Source: an uncultured Porphyromonadaceae bacterium (GTDB lineage Bacteria > Bacteroidota > Bacteroidia > Bacteroidales > Muribaculaceae). Taken from it: a stretch of DNA of 64,000 nt. The notes below the pieces were generated by a model, which was not told where the DNA came from, searched no databases, and saw nothing but the letters and a program-made list of their open reading frames with translations. Positions 1-8,614 of the stretch are shown in pieces (position 1 is the stretch's first letter; every line of letters starts with the position of its first letter). The translations under genes were made by a program, and so were the position numbers. Location: positions 157,763 through 221,762 of the forward strand of contig CANRVB010000002.1 in assembly GCA_947643165.1 (NCBI GenBank), written 5' to 3'.

Positions 1-2263
1 ATTGTCCGGCTTTTATGCGCATTGTATCGATAGCGATCGTATCGGTGCTGAAGTGCATCGACAGTCGGCGCACTCGTGTGTCAAGTGGGAAATAGGAACT
101 CATCATACGGCCGCCGAGCGCTGAGATCGAGCATTTTGCATCGAGCCTTCTCAACCATCCGGAGATAGATGGATCAAGTTCCAGGTCAAGATTGTAGTGG
201 CCGTCAGTTTCGATCTCTGTTACTTTGCGTCTGTTCTGCCGGTTTATATTGCGTACAAGCGATTTGATAGAGTCCTCAGGCAGATCCGGATATACCGATC
301 TGAGCGAATCCATGCGCTCAAGAGTCCTGGTGGTATATTTGGGTTTGGCCCTCGGATGGAAGTCAAGATCTATTTTTGAAGATATCAGACCGATGCGGTT
401 GTCAGGATCCGTGAATCGCAACATGCGTGAGTTGAATTCCAACATCATCTGTGGGCGACGTGCGTGTCCCTCATATCTCTTCAGAGCGCCGGATGCGGTA
501 ATACCCCTCATGCTTATGGTCATGCTGTCGAATTCCGAGGTCATTTTCAGCATTTTGGCCGTGAGTCTGGCGCCTATTGGATTGATTACGGTAGTATCCG
601 ATGTCGACGCTATATTTTTCATTCCTACCCCCATCACGATATGCGATCCGGTGAACAGCATATTATCGTCAACACTCACGGCGGCTGTGTCTATACTTAC
701 CGAGGCGGTGAGCAGAGAGTCGACTATTGCATCGGGTGTATTGATGGATGATGATGAGCCGAACTTCAGCTCAACACGGTTGGTAAGTATTTCTACAGAG
801 TTGTTGTCAGTAGCGCCGTGAAAACGTGTGATGTTGGCTGATCCATTGGCCTTGATCCGGTGATAGCGGGAGGCCGACAAATCGGATATGCGCATTTTCA
901 GTCTTGTGTCCGCTGTCAGCAGTCCCGAGGCTCGGAATTTGATATGTTCCCATAGGCGTTGTGGCAGTCGGTCAAGATCGGCGCCTCCTTTGAAGTATAG
1001 GTCGATCATCGGATCTGACATCAGCGAGGATACGGTTCCGCTAACCTCAGCGTTTACGGCATTTCCAGCTGCAAACACACGTTTTATATCAATTGTGGTT
1101 TTGTCGGGCGCGTTGCCGTTGATTGACGCATTCACATCACATTCAAAGCGGTTGAGGCGGATCCGTTCATACTGCACGCCGCCCTTGGTGCTCAGGCTTA
1201 TGTCAAGCGATGGCATCAGTCCGGAGTCGGTGTGATAGGGAGCTGTAAGATTGGCCGATAAATCTATCGTCAGGTTGTCGGAAACGAGTCTGTCAAGCTC
1301 ACCCATGTAAGATTCGGGAATGAGTTGCAGTATGTCCGATAGCTTTTGGCCGGTCATTGTGATCCGCCCCTCATTTACAATCAACTTGTCGCTGAAGTCG
1401 ATATTTAAGTCGGCAATAGCCGAGACATTGTCAAGCCCTATGGTCAGATCCTTTACCGACAGCGAGTAGGGGGATTGCGGCGACCAACCGGCACTGCCGT
1501 TTAGCGCTATCTGCAGATCTCTGATACTCAGCAGATCGGTATAGGTGGCAGATGCTCCAGCATCTACGGTTATATTATATATATTTTTATTGTGGTCTTG
1601 GGTGAGAAGTGTTGATATCTTTAGCGAAGCATCTATCGAGTCGGAGAGACAGAAATAGCTTATCTCCGATTGTCCGTCTATTGAGAACCGGTTGATAGCG
1701 ATATCAGGGATTGCTGTCACACCATCTGATTCTGTCTCCGATTGCGGAAAGATAAGATAGTTGGCAGTGGAGTCATCGAGACACACAAGGTTCAGGCGGA
1801 TCGTGTTGATATCAACGTCGTGCAGGTTTATGCATCCTGCGCCGATCGATGGAATGTCTATCGATCCACGCATATTGTCCATGCTGAGAAGATGTGATGC
1901 GTTAGCCGGCAGGAGATTTGCTTTGGCGTCAGGTAAATCGGCTAATGCCCGGCTGTCAATGCGCAGTGAGTCTATCTCGACATGAAGTGTCGGAAAGGTG
2001 GACCAGAAGTAAAGTTCGAGTCTCGACGCTGTCACATCTGCATTGAGATACTTTGAAGCATATTCGGTAGCTATAGGTGTCAGCCGCTCAGGTTTCAGAT
2101 ACAGAACAATGCTTCCGATCAGACCTATTACAAGCAGTATGAGTGCCAGTACTGTCAGCAGCAGCGCCCGTACTATTCTGTACGTCACACTATGCCTTTT
2201 CCGGGCTGTTTTGCCGGATTGACCATTAGGTTGTGTTCCGGAGTTGTTTGTATCCTCTGACAT
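1..2263 (-). CDS. AsmA-like inner-membrane protein, 3' end outside window
   Basis: About 754 codons are visible and the C-terminus lies beyond base 1. The N-terminus has a basic stretch, then one membrane segment at about residues 31-55 (TVLALILLVIGLIGSIVLYL), followed at once by KPERLTPIATEYASKYLNADV, the layout of AsmA-family proteins. The rest is a long repetitive beta-rich region with many D-S-L and L-x-I strands and no cysteine-rich or catalytic motif. AsmA-like proteins are anchored in the inner membrane and are linked to outer-membrane assembly or lipid transport; a specific role here is unknown. It is the last visible gene of a minus-strand run that begins with pdxJ, 71 bases after the M15-like lipoprotein. 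The start is the ATG at 2261-2263. A TamB-like identity is less likely from the N-terminus. Confidence 0.75.
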   Translation of the reverse strand, partial: MSEDTNNSGTQPNGQSGKTARKRHSVTYRIVRALLLTVLALILLVIGLIGSIVLYLKPERLTPIATEYASKYLNADVTASRLELYFWSTFPTLHVEIDSLRIDSRALADLPDAKANLLPANASHLLSMDNMRGSIDIPSIGAGCINLHDVDINTIRLNLVCLDDSTANYLIFPQSETESDGVTAIPDIAINRFSIDGQSEISYFCLSDSIDASLKISTLLTQDHNKNIYNITVDAGASATYTDLLSIRDLQIALNGSAGWSPQSPYSLSVKDLTIGLDNVSAIADLNIDFSDKLIVNEGRITMTGQKLSDILQLIPESYMGELDRLVSDNLTIDLSANLTAPYHTDSGLMPSLDISLSTKGGVQYERIRLNRFECDVNASINGNAPDKTTIDIKRVFAAGNAVNAEVSGTVSSLMSDPMIDLYFKGGADLDRLPQRLWEHIKFRASGLLTADTRLKMRISDLSASRYHRIKANGSANITRFHGATDNNSVEILTNRVELKFGSSSSINTPDAIVDSLLTASVSIDTAAVSVDDNMLFTGSHIVMGVGMKNIASTSDTTVINPIGARLTAKMLKMTSEFDSMTISMRGITASGALKRYEGHARRPQMMLEFNSRMLRFTDPDNRIGLISSKIDLDFHPRAKPKYTTRTLERMDSLRSVYPDLPEDSIKSLVRNINRQNRRKVTEIETDGHYNLDLELDPSISGWLRRLDAKCSISALGGRMMSSYFPLDTRVRRLSMHFSTDTIAIDTMRIKAGQ

Positions 2264-2334
2264 TTGTTGATGGTGTATTGTTTTTGTTCGGGAGATTCTG
2301 TTCAGTCGCAGGCCCGGCTGCTATATGTAGGGTA

Positions 2335-3126
2335 TCAGTTTTTGTCGTAAGCGCCCGGGCGTACAGTAATGTGGAAGCAAGGTTGCTTACGTTCGTACTT
2401 TATGTAACATTTGCCTTCGGCACGCATATCGCGTAATATCTCGGCCAAGACGCCTTTCAGATCATCAAGCGACCGCACAACATCGTTGTCTATTGAAGGT
2501 ACGAATCTGGCATAGCTGATGTCGACAGTTGTTCCGAGTTGGTGTACGGATGAATCTACGGCATTCACATTGCGCCGCCGCAGGCGCCTCACGGCATCGG
2601 GTGTACGCAACACGCTGGTTATACGGATACGGTATTTGCCTCCGCCACGGGCCCGGAGGGTGTCGTTAAACCGGGTCCCGATCTCTTTTACCATAGCAGC
2701 TGCTTCCGGAACTACGTATGGCACAGAATATGTGAGTGGCTCCACATAGTACTCTCTGCAAGGTACAAGTTTCACTATAGGGCGTTTCAACTTCCAGTGC
2801 GAGCGTGTGTCGGTCAGTGTCCCGAGGCCAATTGAATCGGCGGCTGCCCAATGCACATAGTTGCTGTCATCGAAAGCCTTTGCATAGCTTCCGAAATGAT
2901 TCACTTTCATCCGCACCACCGGTCCGTCGGGCATGGGTATGTCGTTCTGGTGCTCACTTACAGTGTCGGCAGCTGTCAGCTCGCGTGCATTGGCATATAC
3001 CTTGTGCATCATGTTCTGGTCGGGTGATCCTGTCTCATTACCCGAACACGAGGCTATTACAACCGGCAATACCATAGCGGTAATAGCCGGAAAAATGCTG
3101 ATGCGTGCTGACAAACCTCTGATCAC
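2335..3126 (-). CDS. DUF5715-like lipoprotein with M15-peptidase-like motifs
   Basis: A 263-residue exported protein with a lipobox VIASC (Cys27), so probably a lipoprotein. The C-terminal half carries motifs seen in M15/hedgehog-fold D-Ala-D-Ala peptidases: ITSVLRTPDAV near 169-179, S193-x-H195-x-x-G198-x-x-x-D202 (SSVHQLGTTVDISY), and a late FHITV with His252. His195, Asp202 and His252 fit a zinc triad, which would point to peptidoglycan trimming in the periplasm. Known for the family: the S-x-H-x-x-G-x-x-x-D motif binds zinc. Inferred: this protein is active. The usual E-x-W-H context before the last His is replaced by Q-P-C-F-H, so a binding-only role is possible. It starts 6 bases after the TonB-type gene and is probably cotranscribed with it. 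Confidence 0.65.
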   Translation of the reverse strand: MIRGLSARISIFPAITAMVLPVVIASCSGNETGSPDQNMMHKVYANARELTAADTVSEHQNDIPMPDGPVVRMKVNHFGSYAKAFDDSNYVHWAAADSIGLGTLTDTRSHWKLKRPIVKLVPCREYYVEPLTYSVPYVVPEAAAMVKEIGTRFNDTLRARGGGKYRIRITSVLRTPDAVRRLRRRNVNAVDSSVHQLGTTVDISYARFVPSIDNDVVRSLDDLKGVLAEILRDMRAEGKCYIKYERKQPCFHITVRPGAYDKN

Positions 3127-3132
3127 CTTATT

Positions 3133-3915
3133 CTACTTGAAGCGATAGGTTATTGTGCCCACCTGCTCGGCAGGAGCGTCCTGATTCACAGAGAATTTTG
3201 ACTGTGAGGCTGCCTGTTCGCAGCTGCGGCGTGCAGCCGGATCAGATGATACGGCACCCGATCCGCCTGAGTAAGAGGCTGATGTGACGCGTCCCTGACG
3301 GTCCACACGCACCTTGATGATGATAGTGCCTGTAGTTGTACCCGAAGGACTTGACCACGATTCAAGTGAGCGGCCGCGCAGTGAGTGTCCGGGGCTTCCG
3401 GCCAGTGCGCCCGACGTTGAGTTTCCGTTGGGCGAACCTGCTGTCCCGCTTTCCGAGCTTCCTGATTTCTGGCCTCCGAAGTTCACACGATTGCTTATCT
3501 TCTTGGCTGTCTCGGCTTCTTGCTTGGCCTTGGCCTGCGCCTCAAGCTCTTCGCGCGAAGGTCCTGGCTTCTCGGGCACCGGCTTTTTCGCGATCTTCAT
3601 CGGCGATTCTTTGGTCGTGGTGACGGTTGCCGGTGGTGTTTCCGCTACCTGACCGGCATCGGCTATGTCGTCGGCCTCGGCTGCCGGCTTCGGATCGGAA
3701 GCGTTGGTCGCAGGGCTCTTCTGCTCGACTCTTGGCTGAGGAACATCGCCGAGCTTCACATATTCGCCTTCAAGCAATAGCTCGGAAGTGTCTTCCGGGG
3801 GCCACACGCGTTTGGTCTCGCCCGTGTAGCGGAGATATATGACGAGCAGCAGCAATAGTACGAGTGCGTGGAATATCACAGTCGAAGCCAAAGCTATGAT
3901 GCGGGATTTGTTCAC
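3133..3915 (-). CDS. TonB-family energy transducer
   Basis: This 260-residue protein has one N-terminal membrane segment (about 7-28, ALASTVIFHALVLLLLLVIY) with the SxxxH pattern typical of TonB (S11, H16). A long Pro/Ala/Lys/Glu-rich spacer (about 50-145), a Gly/Ser-rich stretch and a short C-terminal TonB-like domain (GTIIIKVRVDRQGRVTSASY onward) follow. It should span the periplasm and pass the ExbB/ExbD motor's energy to outer-membrane receptors. It lies 36 bases downstream of exbD, which supports a complete exbB-exbD-tonB set. The C-terminal domain lacks the clear YP motif of classical TonB, so TolA-like use is an alternative. The name tonB is withheld because Bacteroidetes carry many paralogs. 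Confidence 0.8.
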   Translation of the reverse strand: MNKSRIIALASTVIFHALVLLLLLVIYLRYTGETKRVWPPEDTSELLLEGEYVKLGDVPQPRVEQKSPATNASDPKPAAEADDIADAGQVAETPPATVTTTKESPMKIAKKPVPEKPGPSREELEAQAKAKQEAETAKKISNRVNFGGQKSGSSESGTAGSPNGNSTSGALAGSPGHSLRGRSLESWSSPSGTTTGTIIIKVRVDRQGRVTSASYSGGSGAVSSDPAARRSCEQAASQSKFSVNQDAPAEQVGTITYRFK

Positions 3916-3951
3916 GTTTAGTCAGAATGTAGATGAAAGATATATAGCGGT

Positions 3952-4383
3952 TTAGTTGGCCGGTTTTGCCGATGCTGGCGCCGGTTTGGTTGCCAATACC
4001 ATTTTCAGACCGGTATCGGCACCGAGATTCAGCACCTCTACCAGTTTGCCGTAGTTGATTGACTCGTCGGCGTAGATTGCAACAAACTCGGTAGAGTCCT
4101 GGAGCTGTATAGCCTGAAGGACATTGCGGAGCTGATCGGTGGCAACCGGTTGCGGCTCGATATCGCCGGTCGATACGTAGATCACAGTGTCTTTGTCAAT
4201 ATATACCCGGGTCGAGGGCTTGATTGCCGTCTGCTCCGAACTTTGGGGCAGATTGATCTCGAGCGCGGTCGGAAAGACAAACGTACTCGTCACCATGAAG
4301 AATATCAGCAGCAGGAATATGACGTCGGTCATGGAGGCCATGCTGAATATCGACGTCATGTCGAATTGACGCTTTAATGACAT
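3952..4383 (-). CDS. exbD: ExbD/TolR-family biopolymer transport protein
   Basis: 143 residues: a short cytoplasmic N-terminus (MSLKRQFDMTSIFSMASM), then TDVIFLLLIFFMVTSTF, a membrane segment with the Asp (about residue 19) that in ExbD/TolR carries protons. A periplasmic domain follows (LPQSSEQ onward, ending in a Pro/Ala tail). It forms the proton-driven motor with ExbB. A longer reading frame upstream to 4446 overlaps the 3' end of exbB, so I chose the ATG at 4381-4383, which gives the standard ExbD N-terminus and a 13-base gap after exbB. Confidence 0.9.
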   Translation of the reverse strand: MSLKRQFDMTSIFSMASMTDVIFLLLIFFMVTSTFVFPTALEINLPQSSEQTAIKPSTRVYIDKDTVIYVSTGDIEPQPVATDQLRNVLQAIQLQDSTEFVAIYADESINYGKLVEVLNLGADTGLKMVLATKPAPASAKPAN

Positions 4384-4396
4384 GATTCGGATGGTA

Positions 4397-5122
4397 TTAA
4401 GCAGGCTCGTTGAGCAGATCCATGAATTCCATAGTGCGGCCTTCAAGGCGCGACATGATGCTGTTTATACGGGCTACGAGGTAGTTGTAGGCGAATAAGG
4501 CTATAATGCCTACTATCAGACCGGCCACTGTGGTTACCAGGGCTTCATATATACCGCCTGCAAGAATATCGATGTTGGCTGATGAGCCGGCGCTTGCAAG
4601 ACTGAAAAATGCCTGTACCATACCGATTACAGTTCCGAGAAATCCCAGCATCGGGGCTCCGGCTGCGGTAGTCGCGAGCCATGGCAATCCCTTTCCGAGC
4701 GATGCTATCTCGATGTTGCCTGTATTCTCTATGGCTACGAGCACATCATTCATAGGACGGCCGATACGGCTGATACCCTTGGCTATGAGACGGGCGGAGG
4801 GGGTATCGGTGCGTTCGCATAGCTTTGTGGCGCTCTTGAGCTCTCCCTCGTGTATGTAATCTCTTATACGGTCCATGAAAGAGCGGTCTTCGTGGCCGGC
4901 ACGATGGAGAACTATGCAACGCTCCACAAATATATATATACATATCAGCGACAATATCGCGAGTGGTATCATGATAAATCCGCCTTCCAGGCAGAGTTGC
5001 CATACCGACAGCTCTTTCACGGGGGCTGCCTCGGCCTGCTGGAGTGCTACTGGTACTGTCTGGCTGACAACATTTGAGATAGTGTCGGCTGCTGTTTCTG
5101 TGAGAAATTCGGTCTGGATCAT
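4397..5122 (-). CDS. exbB: MotA/TolQ/ExbB proton channel family protein
   Basis: 241 residues with three hydrophobic segments (about 47-70, 148-172 and 194-218), the typical TolQ/ExbB topology, and the conserved stretch GLPWLATTAAGAPMLGFLGT VIGM-type between the first and second. The segment TVAGLIVGIIALFAYNYLVARI matches the conserved third helix. It should pair with the downstream ExbD in the inner membrane and energise TonB. The N-terminus has a short extension rich in Thr, Val and Ala before the first helix. It lies 29 bases after pdxJ and is probably in the same transcript. Confidence 0.9.
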   Translation of the reverse strand: MIQTEFLTETAADTISNVVSQTVPVALQQAEAAPVKELSVWQLCLEGGFIMIPLAILSLICIYIFVERCIVLHRAGHEDRSFMDRIRDYIHEGELKSATKLCERTDTPSARLIAKGISRIGRPMNDVLVAIENTGNIEIASLGKGLPWLATTAAGAPMLGFLGTVIGMVQAFFSLASAGSSANIDILAGGIYEALVTTVAGLIVGIIALFAYNYLVARINSIMSRLEGRTMEFMDLLNEPA

Positions 5123-5151
5123 TCTTATAGTGTGATAGTGCGGTTAACAAA

Positions 5152-5865
5152 TTATTGAAGACACTCTTTATATCGGCGTATGGTTTCCTGAAGCCCGAGG
5201 TAAAGGGCGTCGGAAATCAGCGAGTGGCCTATTGATACCTCATCAAGGTAGGGGACACGCTCGTGGAAGAACTTCAGATTGTCAAGGCCGAGATCGTGGC
5301 CGGCATTTACGCCGAGTCCGGCATTGTGGGCTGCCTTCGAGGCTTCGACAAAGGGTGCTACGGCCCCTTCGGGATCGGAGGCGTAATTGTCGGCATAAGG
5401 CTTTGTATAGAGCTCCACTCTGTCGGCGCCGACTGTCGCTGCGGCGCGGATATTGTTGATATCGGTATCTACGAATATGGATGAACGTATGCCAGCCTCA
5501 CGCAGACGCTCTACTATCTCGGTCAGCATATCGGCGTTTGCGACGACATCCCAGCCTGCGCTCGATGTGAGTGCGTCAGGCGCATCGGGAACGAGTGTCA
5601 CCTGTTCCGGCTTTACCTTCAGAACAATGTCCATGAACTCGGGTGAAGGGTAACCTTCGATGTTGAATTCAGTCTTGACTATGGGTCTCAGAAGGAATAC
5701 ATCCTTATGCTTTATGTGGCGTTCGTCCGGACGCGGATGAATAGTGATACCGTTTGCGCCGAAACGTTCGCAGTCGATCGCGAATTGCTCGACATCAGGC
5801 CTATTCTCACCGCGGGCGTTGCGCAGTGTCGCTACTTTGTTTATGTTAACACTTAGGTTTGTCAT
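5152..5865 (-). CDS. pdxJ: Pyridoxine 5'-phosphate synthase
   Basis: PdxJ condenses 1-deoxy-D-xylulose 5-phosphate with 3-amino-2-oxopropyl phosphate to give pyridoxine 5'-phosphate in vitamin B6 synthesis. The 237-residue length is normal. Visible family features are the start [31 protein letters not shown] with the catalytic His and Arg region, [12 protein letters not shown], and the C-terminal glycine motif [10 protein letters not shown] with [10 protein letters not shown]. It heads a minus-strand run into exbB, exbD and the TonB-type gene and is divergent from the nadK operon. Its substrate DXP comes from Dxs, encoded at 56.7 kb. Confidence 0.97.
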   Translation of the reverse strand: MTNLSVNINKVATLRNARGENRPDVEQFAIDCERFGANGITIHPRPDERHIKHKDVFLLRPIVKTEFNIEGYPSPEFMDIVLKVKPEQVTLVPDAPDALTSSAGWDVVANADMLTEIVERLREAGIRSSIFVDTDINNIRAAATVGADRVELYTKPYADNYASDPEGAVAPFVEASKAAHNAGLGVNAGHDLGLDNLKFFHERVPYLDEVSIGHSLISDALYLGLQETIRRYKECLQ

Positions 5866-5951
5866 TCGAAATAGTTCTGATACGTGAAATAAACCGTATA
5901 CTTAAAAAACTTGATGATAATGCGGAGTGTTATTTATCTAAGAAAAAGTTG

Positions 5952-5959
5952 TAAATTTG
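5952..5959 (+). promoter_or_regulatory. TAnnTTTG -7 box upstream of the nadK operon
   Basis: TAAATTTG at 5952-5959 matches the Bacteroidetes -7 consensus. No clean -33 TTTG is seen 19-20 bases upstream. A TTG that could extend the next gene upstream (5957) lies inside this box, so transcription must begin after it and the ATG at 6032 is preferred. Confidence 0.6.
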
Positions 5960-6031
5960 CACTTCGCAAAATTGACTACAAAAATAGTCAGAAATTCTCT
6001 ATTCAGAAAGAATTTGGAGGCAAAAGAAAGC

Positions 6032-6433
6032 ATGAGCAGTAGAAAACATTATTCCAAACAGGCATTGAAGACTGCGGGACATGTGGATGTCGACCGTTTG
6101 TTTCCGCCTACCGATGAGGCCAGCGAGCTTCTCGTAGCTTGTCGGCGCATGGATTATAGCGCTTCGGCTATAGCCAGGGCGGTGGAAGACTGCGATGCTC
6201 ATCTGCTCAATCTCAATCTGACCGGCGATAGCGCTCCCGATGGATCGGATGATCTTATGGTGGAACTCAGGGTCGGTTTGAGAAATGCAAACCCGGTGGC
6301 GCGTTCACTCGAACGTTACGGCTATCGTGTCATGCTTACGCGTCATGGTATGTACAATGGGTACTGTGGCGAAGAAATAGCAGACCCTGCTGTCGAGCGT
6401 GTTAAAGGTCTGCTTGCCCAGATCGAAGTGTAA
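6032..6433 (+). CDS. Small protein resembling the C-terminus of a CBS-domain protein
   Basis: 133 residues with no signal peptide or membrane segment. The start is the ATG at 6032, preceded by a purine-rich GGAGGCAAAAGAAAG. The C-terminal half (DDLMVELRVGLRNANPVARS then LERYGYRVMLTRHG) resembles, from memory, the ACT-like tail of CBS-domain proteins encoded just before nadK in other Bacteroidales, usually around 220 residues. The CBS repeats themselves are not recognisable here; the N-terminal half (residues about 1-65) has no motif I know. If the alignment is right, this is a shortened form that may sense a small ligand. It lies 25 bases before nadK in the same direction. The function is unknown. 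Confidence 0.55.
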   Translation: MSSRKHYSKQALKTAGHVDVDRLFPPTDEASELLVACRRMDYSASAIARAVEDCDAHLLNLNLTGDSAPDGSDDLMVELRVGLRNANPVARSLERYGYRVMLTRHGMYNGYCGEEIADPAVERVKGLLAQIEV

Positions 6434-6458
6434 CATCATAACCAACTACCTTACAGAG

Positions 6459-7337
6459 ATGCTAATTACCGTATTTGGCAATGGATATCAGAATCCCCAT
6501 CTTCAAGAACTTCAGTGCCTTTTTGATCAGCTTGCTGATATAGAGGGTATGAAGCTTGTCGTAGAACTGACCTACGGTAATTACCTGTCCGAGCATATAT
6601 CATTGCCACAAGGTGTGTCGTTGCAGCGTTCCGATTGCCTTCCTGTTGCCGATCTTGTGCTGAGTATCGGAGGCGATGGCACGTTCCTCCGAACAGCTGC
6701 GGCTGTCGCTCCGCTCGAGCTTCCTATAATGGGTATAAATTCTGGCCATTTGGGTTATCTTTCGGCGGCCGATATAGCCGACGTCGACAATATAGTGGCC
6801 GATATAGCCAGCCGTAATTATATTGTCGAATCACGGTCAATGCTAAAGGTGTCGACCAACGATATGCTTGATAAATTAGTGCTTTATGCTCTCAATGAAG
6901 TTGCTGTGCTTAAGATGGACACTGCATCTATGATCTCGGCATGCACTACGGTCAATGGAGAGTTTCTTGCCAATTATCAGGCTGATGGACTTGTGATAAG
7001 TACACCTACCGGCTCTACCGGTTACAATCTGTCGGCCGGTGGCCCGATCGTGGCTCCGTCGGCACCAAACTGGATAATCTCTCCGGTTGCGGCCCATTCA
7101 CTCACAATGCGCCCTCTCGTGGTGAGCGACACTTCGGTGATTGAAGTCGTTACACATTCGCGGGCCGACTCGTTCAGGCTAAGCGTCGACGGTCGTAGCG
7201 TAGAGTTGAGCATACCCACCCCGATTGTCGTTGAAAAGGCTCCGTTTGTTACAAAGCTTGTCCGTCGCAACGGTTTTAACTTTGCCGACACTCTGCGTCA
7301 TAAGTTGTTGTGGGGCGTAGGTAATAATACCCTCTGA
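6459..7337 (+). CDS. nadK: NAD kinase
   Basis: The enzyme phosphorylates NAD+ to NADP+ with ATP or polyphosphate in the cytoplasm. The protein has 292 residues, normal for the family. The catalytic GGDGTFL motif is at residues 71-77, followed by the conserved GINSGHLGYL, then NEVAVLK and the NAD-binding block YQADGLVISTPTGSTGYNLS with AGGPIVAP. The chosen start is the ATG at 6459, which gives the usual N-terminus MLITVFGNGYQ; an upstream extension would overlap the preceding gene. The stop codon overlaps the next gene's ATG by one base (TGATG), so translation is likely coupled. Confidence 0.97.
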   Translation: MLITVFGNGYQNPHLQELQCLFDQLADIEGMKLVVELTYGNYLSEHISLPQGVSLQRSDCLPVADLVLSIGGDGTFLRTAAAVAPLELPIMGINSGHLGYLSAADIADVDNIVADIASRNYIVESRSMLKVSTNDMLDKLVLYALNEVAVLKMDTASMISACTTVNGEFLANYQADGLVISTPTGSTGYNLSAGGPIVAPSAPNWIISPVAAHSLTMRPLVVSDTSVIEVVTHSRADSFRLSVDGRSVELSIPTPIVVEKAPFVTKLVRRNGFNFADTLRHKLLWGVGNNTL

Positions 7338-8065
7338 TGATCATATCTCTGCACCATGATGTGTTGGGCGATGTGACAGTCTCATATCGCCGGAACTCAC
7401 GTAATTATACTGCACGTTGGAAAAATGGTTCTGTATATATGTCTGTACCCTATGGTGCTTCAAGCCGTCAGATTGTAGACATTCTCGATCGTCTGGCCCC
7501 ACGGCTTGTTGCATCTCGGCCGTCGGAATGCAGCTTGCATCCTGGATCAGTACTCGATCTCGACTCACTCACTATTGATATACGTAAGCCTGCATCCTCG
7601 TTTTCGGCGCGTACTATGGTCTCATTAAAGCCCCCATCGGCTGATACGGCGTATAAGTATAGACTCACGTTGACTCTTGCAGACGATGTTGACACATCAT
7701 CGCCCTCATATCCTGCCTTTGTCAGTCGGGCCATCATATCCTCACTTGATCCTGTGGCTGCAGATATCCTTGTGAATCTTGGTAGAAGACATGCCGATAG
7801 AGTGGGCGATCATCCGTCGGAGTGGCGTATAGGGCGAGGTCTGCGGGTGCTTGGTACATGTACACGCTCACGGATCATCACTCTTTCCAAAGCTCTGCTG
7901 TTTCTGCCTTCGGAATTGCGCGATTATGTGGTATGCCATGAACTGGCACATCTGAAAGTGATGGATCATTCCGAACATTTCCATAGTGTGCTCGGGCATT
8001 ATCTGCCTGCAGAGCGTAGGTATGCCGCTGAGTTGAGACGTTTCAAATGGCCAATAGTGCGTTGA
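7337..8065 (+). CDS. YgjP-type M48-like metallopeptidase (DUF45)
   Basis: 242 residues, cytoplasmic by sequence. The zinc site H201-E202-L-A-H205 in YVVCHELAHLKVMDHSEHFH, with a third ligand candidate at His211, matches the YgjP/WLM group of SprT-like metallopeptidases. The N-terminal half (RRNSRNYTARWKNGSVYMSV) fits the beta-rich front of DUF45 proteins. The substrate is unknown; family members have been linked to protein quality control or DNA-protein crosslinks. It overlaps nadK by one base and may be coupled to it. No terminator is seen after it, but a new promoter box follows at 8114. Confidence 0.85.
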   Translation: MIISLHHDVLGDVTVSYRRNSRNYTARWKNGSVYMSVPYGASSRQIVDILDRLAPRLVASRPSECSLHPGSVLDLDSLTIDIRKPASSFSARTMVSLKPPSADTAYKYRLTLTLADDVDTSSPSYPAFVSRAIISSLDPVAADILVNLGRRHADRVGDHPSEWRIGRGLRVLGTCTRSRIITLSKALLFLPSELRDYVVCHELAHLKVMDHSEHFHSVLGHYLPAERRYAAELRRFKWPIVR

Positions 8066-8113
8066 CCGGCAAGTTTTTTCTGTCAATACGATGGCCGATT
8101 GATGAAATCTGTG

Positions 8114-8121
8114 TACCTTTG
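8114..8121 (+). promoter_or_regulatory. TAnnTTTG -7 box for the YqeY/serS run
   Basis: TACCTTTG at 8114-8121 lies 24 bases before the ATG at 8145. The -33 region is weak. It suggests that the YqeY-like gene, serS and the TrmH-type gene form a separate transcript from nadK. Confidence 0.55.
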
Positions 8122-8144
8122 CGGAAATAAAAATATTGATTGAA

Positions 8145-8597
8145 ATGGACTTATTCGAAAGAATCAGCGCCGATATAAAATCGGCCATGCTTGCCCGCGA
8201 CAAAGTGCGTCTTGAGACTCTCCGTGGCATCAAGAAAGAATTTCTCGAAGCAAAGACCGCCAAGGGTGCTGATGGTACCCTTACTGATGAACATGCTACC
8301 AAAATTCTTGCCAAGATGGCAAAACAGCGCCGCGAGACGGCACAGATATATGATGAGCAGAATCGTCCTGAACTGCGCGACAATGAGCTCGCTGAGGCGG
8401 CTGTAATTGAAGAGTATCTCCCCAAGGCTCTCACCGAAGAGGAGCTTACAGCCGAACTGCGTGATATCATAGCTCAGGTTGGTGCTACTTCGCCTAAAGA
8501 AATGGGCAAAGTTATGGGAGTGGCATCAAAGGCTCTTGCTGGCCGTGCCGATGGCAAAGCGATTTCTGAGAAAGTAAAGCAACTGTTGGCTCAATAA
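8145..8597 (+). CDS. GatB/YqeY domain-containing protein
   Basis: 150 residues, all helical in character. The pattern MDLFERISADIKSAMLARDK with RLETLRGIKKEF, then QRRETAQIYDEQNRPELRDNE and a C-terminal ISEKVKQLL is typical of YqeY proteins, which share the tail domain of GatB (tRNA amidotransferase) but stand alone. Their role is not settled. I chose the ATG at 8145 over a TTG three codons upstream because it follows the promoter with normal spacing and gives the family's usual N-terminus. It lies 17 bases before serS. Confidence 0.93.
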   Translation: MDLFERISADIKSAMLARDKVRLETLRGIKKEFLEAKTAKGADGTLTDEHATKILAKMAKQRRETAQIYDEQNRPELRDNELAEAAVIEEYLPKALTEEELTAELRDIIAQVGATSPKEMGKVMGVASKALAGRADGKAISEKVKQLLAQ

Positions 8598-8614
8598 TAT
8601 AATAACGGAGTAAA

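Noticed and set aside
4384..4446. Extended N-terminus of exbD
   Set aside because: It overlaps the end of exbB in another frame, and the extra residues do not look like ExbD.
5957..6031. TTG start that would lengthen the gene before nadK
   Set aside because: The TTG lies inside the TAAATTTG -7 box, so it would not be in the mRNA. The same reasoning removes the TTG starts at 27388 (rnz), 31449 (mutS), 56480 (small membrane protein) and 62300 (thioredoxin).
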